Positions 1-6,433 of a stretch of 26,840 nt of DNA are shown here, one piece after another. The stretch is taken from the IMG/VR virus record IMGVR_UViG_3300010885_030919, positions 1 to 26,840 of that record; one strand, written 5' to 3'. The notes beneath the pieces were generated by a model. It did not search any database and was not told the origin of the DNA. It saw only the letters and a program-made list of their open reading frames with translations. Position numbers and translations under genes: made by a program. Each line of letters opens with the position of its first letter. Position 1 is the stretch's first letter. Source of the stretch: a virus.

Positions 1-1595
1 CCAATGCCATGGAATCCGAATCTACCTGCATTTTGTTGTAGCCATTGATTTTCTCTGCTATTAGCTTGGTGTGCACCGCCACCTAAATCTAAAGCTAATC
101 CCCATCCATGATTTGAAGTTCCTGGATAAGCAGCCAAACCACCCTGAGAATAAAGACCTTTTTGTCTCGCAACTGCAACCTGTTGTGCATATGGTCTATA
201 TGAATCTGTTATACTCCAAGAAATACCTTCTTGACGAGCTGCGTCAAACATTTGTTTATAAGCATGTGCAGCTGCAGGTGCTAAACGATGATTACCTTCA
301 CCAATTGACATAAGTTCAGCATCTGATAATCTACCATTACCACCTTGTTGACCACCCATATCTTCGCCACCACCATAACCTCTGCGATCATCTCCCATAA
401 CAGCAGAAGCAGCTGTGGCTTGTCCGCCTGATTCTGGATTATTGCCACCAGCAATTGGTGTAGCATTTGGGCCACCAGTTGGTGTAACTTCTGGTGTTGC
501 AGGAACTGCAGTATTTTGTGGTTGAGTTACTGGTGCACCACCACTCAATTGTTGTTGACGTTCAGCAACATTTGATGAAATTGGTGGTTGTGATACTTTT
601 GGTAACTGATTATTTGTAGCAGTTTGTGGTTCTGCATCTTTACCTGCAAGAGCTACGGCATTTGCTGCTCTTTGTTTTATTTCTGTGCCTTTAGATCTTT
701 CATATTGTGAATCAATAATAGAAGCTGCTGTTATAGCATCTTTTGCGCTCAATAGAGCATCACCAGCTCTTTTTTCAGTATTAGTTAATTCCCAATGAAC
801 AAATGCTAATTGTTCTTTGAAAGAAGCCTGTTCAAGTTTCTTGCCAAAATGTTGTTCAAATAAAGCTTGTCTATCCGGATGCCATTGTGCAATACCAACA
901 GCTTGGCCACCATCACCTCTTCTTTTACCAGATATTACATCTGAAGAGAAATTATCAGATTCTTGCTGAAGATTACCAACAATACCTGCAGATTGAGCTT
1001 TTGACCATCCTTGTGTTTGGAAAAACTGCATAGCTTCAGAAGAATTACCATTTTGGTCTGCTGGTTTTATACCTGATAGTTGTTCTAAAGATGGTCTTTG
1101 TCTATTTCTAGATTCAAACTGTTCTCCAGAAGATAATATTCTTTCAGCTTGTTGTCTTTGTGAAGATCCACCACTTCCTACAACAGCCGCTACAGATGCT
1201 GTAGCAGCAGCTGCAGCCATTTTTCCTGCTTTCCCAAGACTAGCTAATAACCCTAATCCACTATTACCACCACTGTTTCCACTACCACTACTTAATGATC
1301 TTGAAAGATTATTCAATGAATTCAACATATACATTTGTATCTGAATCGATTGAGATAATAAACTATTAGTTTGATTTATTCTATTAGCTACTTCTTGCTG
1401 GCTACCAGAAATAACATCTTGTAATTGAGGACCGATACCAGCAATTTGTTGTTTTTGTGATGCAAATACTGAATGTACATCCTTAAGAATTCTGGACATA
1501 TTTTCATTATGTTCATCAGCAGCAGCTCTGAACTGATTTGTTGCTGCATTCATACCACTTGCAGCTTTAGCTATTTGCCCTAATTCGTTTGCCAT
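1..1595 (-). CDS. Tail lysozyme / M15 (VanY-type) peptidase fusion, partial (C-terminus cut by window edge)
   Basis: The frame is open from an ATG at 1595 to the left edge, giving 531 residues without a stop. Residues 1-105 are helical and Gln/Asn-rich. A Gly/Ser linker and an Ala-rich hydrophobic stretch (about 116-145) follow. Residues about 185-300 look like a phage tail lysozyme domain: GIVGNLQQESDNF carries the likely catalytic Glu (E212), followed by GIAQWHPDR. A Pro/Gln/Gly-rich linker (about 320-410) leads to a D-Ala-D-Ala carboxypeptidase-type domain from about 415, with the zinc motif SNHGWGLALD (H496, D503). The last zinc ligand expected in this family would lie past the edge. Both domains would cut peptidoglycan. 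The start overlaps the holin stop (TAATG), so translation is probably coupled. No signal peptide is visible. Whether it is a virion hub enzyme or the lysis endolysin is not decided by the sequence. Confidence 0.82.
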   Translation of the reverse strand, partial: MANELGQIAKAASGMNAATNQFRAAADEHNENMSRILKDVHSVFASQKQQIAGIGPQLQDVISGSQQEVANRINQTNSLLSQSIQIQMYMLNSLNNLSRSLSSGSGNSGGNSGLGLLASLGKAGKMAAAAATASVAAVVGSGGSSQRQQAERILSSGEQFESRNRQRPSLEQLSGIKPADQNGNSSEAMQFFQTQGWSKAQSAGIVGNLQQESDNFSSDVISGKRRGDGGQAVGIAQWHPDRQALFEQHFGKKLEQASFKEQLAFVHWELTNTEKRAGDALLSAKDAITAASIIDSQYERSKGTEIKQRAANAVALAGKDAEPQTATNNQLPKVSQPPISSNVAERQQQLSGGAPVTQPQNTAVPATPEVTPTGGPNATPIAGGNNPESGGQATAASAVMGDDRRGYGGGEDMGGQQGGNGRLSDAELMSIGEGNHRLAPAAAHAYKQMFDAARQEGISWSITDSYRPYAQQVAVARQKGLYSQGGLAAYPGTSNHGWGLALDLGGGAHQANSRENQWLQQNAGRFGFHGI

Positions 1596-2044
1596 TAGTT
1601 GCTACCATTTACCTTTGCTAGTTTTTCTTGTCCTCGTGTCCACGCAGCCACACCGAGGATTGCTGCAAACGAAAGGTGAATTAAACCGCCATTAGATAAT
1701 GTTAAAGGCACCCATGCTGTGTAACCGATTTGAACACCAAATGCTTTGTAGATAATCGGAATAAACATACTAATAGCTGGAAAAATAATAAAATCCATTA
1801 AATTGATTGCCATGTAGAGCCAACCCATTGCTGGTCTCCAGTAAGCTTTTACCCAATGTTCTTCTTGTTGATCAAGTTGTGATTCTACTATTTCTTTATC
1901 AATAGAAGTTTGAGCTAAACCAACAGATGCCTGTGCAATTGCAGAATTGCTGTTATCAATAACAACAACGGAAGGTGCAGCTGTGGTAATGCTGACTTCT
2001 GGAATTAATGGTGGCGGTGTATCAGGATTTGCTCTAATTACCAT
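1595..2044 (-). CDS. Holin (3TM-superfamily type)
   Basis: This 149-residue protein matches what I know of the phage 'holin of 3TMs' family: WRPAMGWLYMAI near residue 69, DFIIFP, then WVPLTLSNGG and ILGVAAWTRGQEK. Holins form inner-membrane lesions that set lysis timing. About 65 polar N-terminal residues, Ser/Gln-rich with no signal peptide, come first. Hydrophobic segments lie at about 74-99 (long enough for one span or a tight hairpin) and 119-135, and the C-terminus is charged. The start overlaps the upstream 62-residue gene by 11 bases and the stop overlaps the lysozyme-peptidase start, so the three appear translationally coupled. The adjacency to a peptidoglycan-degrading gene supports a lysis role. 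The number of membrane spans is inferred by eye. Confidence 0.82.
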   Translation of the reverse strand: MVIRANPDTPPPLIPEVSITTAAPSVVVIDNSNSAIAQASVGLAQTSIDKEIVESQLDQQEEHWVKAYWRPAMGWLYMAINLMDFIIFPAISMFIPIIYKAFGVQIGYTAWVPLTLSNGGLIHLSFAAILGVAAWTRGQEKLAKVNGSN

Positions 2045-2222
2045 TTTGCAGTCTTTGTTTTGCGTCTTCTGTTTCTTTTATATGTTTCATTAACAATTCA
2101 ATATAAATGTCTCTTTCAAAAGGTATTAAATTTTCAATTTCACTAAGAGAATATTTATGGTGTTGAGCTAAAGAGAATATCGTCGAGAAATAATTCTGTA
2201 ACGAATTATGGCTCAACGCCAT
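2034..2222 (-). CDS. Small protein in -1 frame of the gp26/gp51-type gene; possible frameshift extension
   Basis: This open frame of 62 residues starts at an ATG inside the last codons of the upstream gene (10-base overlap). It is acidic and helical, with a motif YSLSEIENLIPFERDIYIELL that resembles small proteins found downstream of gp26-type genes in marine T4-like phages. There is no Shine-Dalgarno sequence before the ATG: the preceding bases are a run of eight T on this strand. The frame is -1 relative to the upstream gene and is open through the T run, so the product could be made either by coupled re-initiation or as a C-terminal extension after a -1 frameshift. A chaperone-like role in tail or hub assembly is an inference from that arrangement. 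The exact function is unknown. Confidence 0.7.
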   Translation of the reverse strand: MALSHNSLQNYFSTIFSLAQHHKYSLSEIENLIPFERDIYIELLMKHIKETEDAKQRLQNGN

Positions 2223-2920
2223 GAAAAAAAATCGTTTAGTGAGTTTAACACGATTTTCCTTTCATTGCCAAGTTTATTTGTATACTTTATTTCATACTCT
2301 AATTTTGGAGCAGAGATAAGGAAATTTTGAATATCATCGAACGTTTTCATATTTAAATTTTCTAAAAATGATTCAAGTTCTTGTTTCTTATAATTTTTAG
2401 CTTCATAGATATTATCTTCATAGTAAATCTTATCTACACATCTAATGATTAATTCGAACATATAATTTTTATCTAACTTCAAAAACTCTTCATCGTCATA
2501 TAAAGTTGCAGGTGGGTATTTCATAATAATACCAGAATTTTCTGTTATCTTAATATTTGTATCTGAATCTTTTGGAAATACAACTTCGATATTGTTAAGG
2601 TCTACATTGAAATCATATGACTGATCGTCTTCATAATCTTTATATGTAAGCTTTGCAATATTATCAACAGAGAATGCTCTTAGCTTTAGAAAGATATATT
2701 CTAGATCAAATACAGCTAGTTTGTTTACATCAAACTTATCTTCTGTGCAACAGTTGTTAACAATCTGTTTAATAGCTCCAAGAATTTCTCCTTGGTTTTC
2801 GCTTTCCCTTGCCATAAGAAGAAGTTTTTCTTCTTTGACTAAGAAAGGTCTAAATTTAACAACTTTCTTAAGAGAAGGAATCTTGATATTATATAAAGGG
2901 TATTCAATCTTAGGTAGCAT
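2213..2920 (-). CDS. gp26/gp51-family baseplate hub assembly protein (possible tail assembly chaperone analogue)
   Basis: The protein has 235 residues. The N-terminal pattern MLPKIEYPLYNIKIPSLKK followed by KFRPFLVKEEKLLLMA is the signature I associate with the T4 baseplate family that includes gp26 and gp51 (about 200-250 residues). These proteins are needed for assembly of the central baseplate hub. The middle is acidic, and a helical region NYMFELIIRCVDKIYYEDNIYE follows at about 150. The C-terminus LNDFFSWR is encoded across a run of eight U immediately before the stop. The ATG has a good GGAG ribosome-binding site 7 bases upstream. The stop overlaps the start of the next gene in the -1 frame, an arrangement like the G/GT tail assembly chaperones of lambda-type phages. 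I cannot separate gp26 from gp51 by eye. Confidence 0.75.
   Translation of the reverse strand: MLPKIEYPLYNIKIPSLKKVVKFRPFLVKEEKLLLMARESENQGEILGAIKQIVNNCCTEDKFDVNKLAVFDLEYIFLKLRAFSVDNIAKLTYKDYEDDQSYDFNVDLNNIEVVFPKDSDTNIKITENSGIIMKYPPATLYDDEEFLKLDKNYMFELIIRCVDKIYYEDNIYEAKNYKKQELESFLENLNMKTFDDIQNFLISAPKLEYEIKYTNKLGNERKIVLNSLNDFFSWR
2223..2232 (-). promoter_or_regulatory. Candidate -1 programmed frameshift site (U8 run)
   Basis: On the minus strand the end of the gp26/gp51-type gene reads GAT TTT TTT TCA TGG CGT TGA. This contains a perfect in-frame U UUU UUU heptamer, four codons from the stop. A -1 slip would continue as TTC ATG GCG directly into the 62-residue frame, giving a fusion of about 295 residues. 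Eight identical bases are also a place where sequencing or replication slippage can occur. No downstream pseudoknot was worked out. Confidence 0.45.
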
Positions 2921-2939
2921 ACTATAACTCCACTAGTAA

Positions 2940-3644
2940 TTAAAAGCTTATAAGGTCTGTCGTATTTCTTAAATTTTGAACATTTTGTTGTGATATAAAT
3001 TGTTGCTCTTCTGCAGATAATGTTTGTACTTCTGAACTTTCTATGGTGTACTCTGTATATGAAAAACCAATGTTTAATCTTAGCAAATTACCTTGATCCG
3101 CCCAGTTTAAATTAACTTCTCTCATTGAATTTGGAAATGCTTCGAATAGGTTTATTTGTTGAACTTCATTTCCGTAAATGTCGTACATTATAATTTGAAT
3201 AGTTGTTGAGTATTGATCTTTATATTCTGCGGTATAAGAAGGTATTTTATTTGATGGACCACCGCCTCTTGCAGAAGAAGTTCCAGTAAATTCAAATATA
3301 CCTCTGATCCAATTATGCCAAAATTGCCAAATATTACCATAACCGTCCGACATTATAGAAATAGATGTATCACCAAATTGTGCGTTCATTGGTTGTTTCT
3401 GAGTAGGTCCAACACCATAGTGATTGACATCGGCATTGATCAATGTTATTCCAGGAGTTCTTATAGATTCTACTCTGAAAGATAAATCTTTTGCGATATT
3501 AATAATATTTTCTGGCGAACCAGTATTGTTAATAGCTGTATTGAATAGTATAGGAGGAGGCGTAAGTATAACTTTAAAGCGATTATTTGTTAAATAACCA
3601 CCGCCTGAAATATTTGTTTTAAAGTTTACTATATTAAATGGCAT
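2940..3644 (-). CDS. Tail tube family protein, gp54-like baseplate-tube junction (gp19/gp54 family)
   Basis: This 234-residue protein has the features of the T4 gp19 tail-tube superfamily: RVESIRTPGITL, then NHYGVGPTQKQP, a strand-rich core, YKDQYSTTIQIIMYDIYGNE, and an LFEAFPNSM segment followed by a final beta region (LNIGFSYTEYTI). It is longer than T4 gp19 (163 residues) and shorter than T4 gp54 (320). The GVGP..KQP loop and the setting among baseplate genes make the tube-initiator role (gp54-like) more likely than the main tube subunit, but this is inference. The C-terminal 30 residues are Gln/Ser-rich and probably helical or flexible. A ribosome-binding site AGGA precedes the ATG, and the previous gene ends 8 bases upstream. 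Confidence 0.72.
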   Translation of the reverse strand: MPFNIVNFKTNISGGGYLTNNRFKVILTPPPILFNTAINNTGSPENIINIAKDLSFRVESIRTPGITLINADVNHYGVGPTQKQPMNAQFGDTSISIMSDGYGNIWQFWHNWIRGIFEFTGTSSARGGGPSNKIPSYTAEYKDQYSTTIQIIMYDIYGNEVQQINLFEAFPNSMREVNLNWADQGNLLRLNIGFSYTEYTIESSEVQTLSAEEQQFISQQNVQNLRNTTDLISF

Positions 3645-3652
3645 TTCTGTTC

Positions 3653-4237
3653 CTAGTAAGGTGGTGATGCTTTAGAAGCATATCTTCTATCTGGATTTAT
3701 TTTCCACAACTGCATTGGTAATAACAGAGCTTTATCCCAATCTTTAGGATTAACATATTGAAATGCACTTTTTACATGACCATAAAGGTATCTTTTAACA
3801 CAATTTTCAAACCCAGAGAATTTGGTAGAAGATTGTTTTAATACATTATATGAAATATTAAGTTTCGTCGAATCATTGTATTTATCATTATTAGCGATAG
3901 TATGAAGAGCGTTCATTAAAACAGCTCTACCTTTTGGTGGTAGATAATGAAGATTGATTGCTAAAAATCCACTAGTTGAAAACTCTAATGGGAATACAAG
4001 AGGAAACATATCATAGAACGGTAATTTATCTTTAAATTTAGGGTCGTATACAAACATAAACATTTTACCGATTTCTGGTACACCAACGTTTTTGAAAATC
4101 CTATATGGATCTGCAGCTTCATTTACTTGATTTTCGTTGACGTTCATCGCTTGATCACGAAACCAGTTTTGTGCTTCTTGTGTATCGCGAGCAGAAATGC
4201 TTTTGGCAGCTTTATTTATTTGTTGAAACAAATACAT
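3653..4237 (-). CDS. Conserved T4-like phage protein of unknown function
   Basis: The protein has 194 residues. After a helical, polar N-terminus of about 50 residues comes a compact region rich in aromatic residues: GKMFMFVYDPKFKDKLPFYD, then FPLVFPLEF, LHYLPPKGRAVLM and CVKRYLYGHVKSAFQYV. I recognise this pattern from proteins of marine T4-like phages that are usually annotated only as hypothetical, and I do not know a demonstrated function. Its start overlaps the gp4 stop (TAATG), so it is co-translated with the head-completion gene. In T4, gene 4 neighbours gene 2 (DNA end protector), but I cannot support that identity from sequence. There are no membrane segments or signal peptide. Confidence 0.75.
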   Translation of the reverse strand: MYLFQQINKAAKSISARDTQEAQNWFRDQAMNVNENQVNEAADPYRIFKNVGVPEIGKMFMFVYDPKFKDKLPFYDMFPLVFPLEFSTSGFLAINLHYLPPKGRAVLMNALHTIANNDKYNDSTKLNISYNVLKQSSTKFSGFENCVKRYLYGHVKSAFQYVNPKDWDKALLLPMQLWKINPDRRYASKASPPY

Positions 4238-4689
4238 TAATAAGTAATCCCTAATTCTTTTTCAGTAAAAATAACAAACTTCCATCCTCTATCTTTACAA
4301 TATTCAGATGCAGCTTTCCATTTAGCTTCATTAGTTCCCCAAGTTTTAACTTCTGTAAGATATCTTGCGGTCATTTTTTCTTGTCTTGCAGGAGGTTTGG
4401 TTTGTTTTGCAGGTTTAATTTCAATGATGACAGTTTCTTTTACATTATCTTTATTTATTTTGGTAACAATAAAATCCGGATAATATCTATGTATTTTACC
4501 ATCTATTGGCGACCTGTAAGGTATAATTATCACTTCAGATCCCCATGTAATGATCTGCTTGTCTTCGTCTAACCGTAACATTAATTTAAGTTCCCATCCA
4601 GAACGATAAATAATGTTAGATGGATCACCTTTGTACTTTTGTGGATTTTTGGGTTTAAAATAACCTTGATATAGTTTCATCTTCACCAT
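4237..4689 (-). CDS. 4: Head completion protein gp4 (PD-(D/E)XK nuclease-like fold)
   Basis: The 150-residue protein closely follows the T4 gp4 pattern (150 residues): NPQKYKGDPSNIIYRSGWE at the N-terminus, WGSEVIIIPYRSPIDGK, HRYYPDF, VIIEIKP, TWGTNEAKWKAASEYCKDRG and FTEKELGI at the C-terminus. gp4 acts late in head maturation, needed for filled heads to become joinable to tails. The sequence keeps a full PD-(D/E)XK-type set: E33, D72 in YYPDF, and E90-x-K92. A nuclease activity is therefore plausible. The start is uncertain: ATG at 4689 has no ribosome-binding site, while an in-frame ATG at 4680 (product starting MKLYQ) has a weak GGTGA close upstream. This is the first gene of the leftward cluster. 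Confidence 0.9.
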   Translation of the reverse strand: MVKMKLYQGYFKPKNPQKYKGDPSNIIYRSGWELKLMLRLDEDKQIITWGSEVIIIPYRSPIDGKIHRYYPDFIVTKINKDNVKETVIIEIKPAKQTKPPARQEKMTARYLTEVKTWGTNEAKWKAASEYCKDRGWKFVIFTEKELGITY

Positions 4690-4736
4690 TTATAATAAAT
4701 ATTTGTCTGATATTTAGCGGATTCTAAGGAACGTAA
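4690..4736. promoter_or_regulatory. Divergent intergenic region with late-promoter-like AT box
   Basis: This is the only gap between the divergent gp4 and gp48-like clusters, so promoters for both directions are expected here or very close. On the plus strand AATAAATA (4694-4701) differs by one base from the T4 late box TATAAATA and lies about 25 bases before the AAGGA ribosome-binding site of the rightward gene. On the minus strand TATAAATG (4694-4687) runs into the first ATG of gp4. The region is AT-rich, so chance matches are possible. Confidence 0.4.
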
Positions 4737-5534
4737 ATGCCATCACCTATACCAACTAAACCATCAGCAAGTTTCCAAACCGGTGTGTTTCCTGCAGATC
4801 TTCTTGCTGATCGTGGTAGTGTTTTTTATACTAGCATAAATTTTGTCAAATATAGTAATCAATATAATAGTACACTTGGTGGTATTGCTAACATTACAAA
4901 TGGCGCATTAAATTTTTTCGGTTTAGGTTCGGCTGCAGCTCCAAAATCAATGCCGTTAGGTGGGTTTAGTTTACCATTACCAAGTAAAATTAATGAAGTA
5001 CAAACAGTAACATGGGAAGATGCATCTGCTATTTCACAAGCAGCTTCTTTAGCTCAAAACCTCGCTGGTATGTTACCTGGAGGTACAGCTTCTAATTTAC
5101 TTTCTTTGGCAACTAATGCAGCATCGGCTTTAGGAGAATTTGGTGGAGCTGAAACGGGATTAGCTCTTAATCCGCAATTGTATATGCTTTTCAAATCACC
5201 TAATTTTAAAGAGCATATGTTTTCTTGGACGTTTACGCCAAATAATGAACAAGAATCAAATGAATTAAGAAATATTATCAACTCGTTTAAACTATATTCT
5301 CTTCCTAGTACAAATGGTTTACTTTACAATTATCCAAGTATAGCTATGATACAGTTTATGCCAGATGATTATTTTGCATTTAAAATTAAACCATGCGCAT
5401 TAGTTTCTGTTAATGTAGATTATAGTGGTGGTGGTAGACCATCATTCTTTAAAAATGGAGCTCCTACAGTCGTTAATCTTGGTTTAGCGTTTAAAGAAAT
5501 AGAGCTTTGGAATCAAGACAATTACGAATCATAA
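4737..5534 (+). CDS. 48: Baseplate tail tube cap, gp48-like
   Basis: This protein has 265 residues. The diagnostic part is residues about 140-200: LNPQLYMLFKSPNFKEHMF, FSWTFTPNNEQESNELRNII and LPSTNGLLYNYPSIAMIQF, the core I know from gp48-type tube cap proteins of T4-like phages. The C-terminal part ends in strands (VSVNVDYSGGGRPSFFKNG, VNLGLAFKEIELW) like tail-tube domains. In T4, gp48 (364 residues) sits on the central hub and, with gp54, starts tube polymerisation. This copy is about 100 residues shorter. The N-terminal 60-130 region is Ala/Gly/Leu-rich and probably helical. AAGGA lies 6 bases before the ATG. It is the first gene of the rightward cluster; its tube partner (gp54-like) is in the leftward one. 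Confidence 0.78.
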   Translation: MPSPIPTKPSASFQTGVFPADLLADRGSVFYTSINFVKYSNQYNSTLGGIANITNGALNFFGLGSAAAPKSMPLGGFSLPLPSKINEVQTVTWEDASAISQAASLAQNLAGMLPGGTASNLLSLATNAASALGEFGGAETGLALNPQLYMLFKSPNFKEHMFSWTFTPNNEQESNELRNIINSFKLYSLPSTNGLLYNYPSIAMIQFMPDDYFAFKIKPCALVSVNVDYSGGGRPSFFKNGAPTVVNLGLAFKEIELWNQDNYES

Positions 5535-5542
5535 GGTAAAAA

Positions 5543-6433
5543 ATGTCACAGGATAGATATTTCGATAAATTTCCAGTTATACAATATGGTAATTCAACAT
5601 CAAATGTAGCGATGGTTGATATTACTAAACGTGTGGCATTTTTAGATACAGTTTATTCTAACCCTTATGTTTTTTATCCATATGATCTTTCTGAATTTGA
5701 ACGTGCAGATCAATTTAGCTATAGATATTATGAAGATTCCTATAAAAGTTGGATTTTATATCTATCAAATAAAATTACAGATCCATATTATGAATGGTAT
5801 CTTCAGCAAGACGAATTCGATAATTTCATTATTTCGAAATATGGTTCTGTACAATTAGCGTCTCAAAAAATAATTTATTATGTCAATAATTGGTCTAACC
5901 AAGAAAACATAAGCGTTAGTAGATTTAACTCGCTTTCAGTCGATCAACAAGGTTATTGGGATGAAGTTTATGGATATAATAATCAAATAACTTCTTATAA
6001 AAGAAAAGAAGTAGATTGGATTGTTAATACAAATGAAATAGTTTCTTATTCAGTTGCTAATACGCAATTTATTAAAGATGAAGTCGTTAAGATATTTTTT
6101 GATGTCAATCATATAGGTCATGGACAAGTTTTAGCTAATACAGGAACATTATACGTTCAGCATGTTTCTGGAACTACTCTTGCAAACAGTACAGTTTCTA
6201 TAACTGGTAGTAGTTATATCTATGGTGAAGAATCAGGTGTTAATACAGCCTTTACTTCTGCATCATTAATTTCATCTACGATAGTTCCAGAAGAACAAGC
6301 TTATTGGGCTGCGCTTTCATATTATGACTATGAAAGACAAAAGAACGAATATAATAAAACTATTCAAGTTTTAGATAATAGATATTCTAGAATCATTGTA
6401 GATAATGTAAAAACTTTATTGAGTAATACCTGA
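5543..6433 (+). CDS. 53: Baseplate wedge subunit gp53
   Basis: This 296-residue protein matches T4 gp53 (196 residues) at both ends. The N-terminal half has FSYRYYEDSYKSWILYLSN followed by ITDPYYEWYLQQDEFDNFI and YGS, corresponding to the T4 'YWVLL...DPYYGW' region that joins neighbouring wedges around the hub. The C-terminal helix (about 250-293: AYWAALSYYDYERQKNEYNK onward) corresponds to the T4 C-terminal helical part. Between them, residues about 174-247 form an extra beta-rich, Ser/Thr/Gly-rich segment absent from T4. The AAGGT ribosome-binding site is close to the ATG. The stop overlaps the next start (TGATG). Confidence 0.85.
   Translation: MSQDRYFDKFPVIQYGNSTSNVAMVDITKRVAFLDTVYSNPYVFYPYDLSEFERADQFSYRYYEDSYKSWILYLSNKITDPYYEWYLQQDEFDNFIISKYGSVQLASQKIIYYVNNWSNQENISVSRFNSLSVDQQGYWDEVYGYNNQITSYKRKEVDWIVNTNEIVSYSVANTQFIKDEVVKIFFDVNHIGHGQVLANTGTLYVQHVSGTTLANSTVSITGSSYIYGEESGVNTAFTSASLISSTIVPEEQAYWAALSYYDYERQKNEYNKTIQVLDNRYSRIIVDNVKTLLSNT

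Noticed and set aside
71-475. Short open frames on both strands near the left edge
   Set aside because: They lie within the long minus-strand lysozyme-peptidase frame, whose zinc motif region occupies the same bases.
2224-2231. U8 run as a simple sequencing error that splits one gene
   Set aside because: Considered seriously, but both frames look complete: the first ends at a normal family length and the second begins with ATG. A frameshift signal or plain overlap fits better, though resequencing would settle it.
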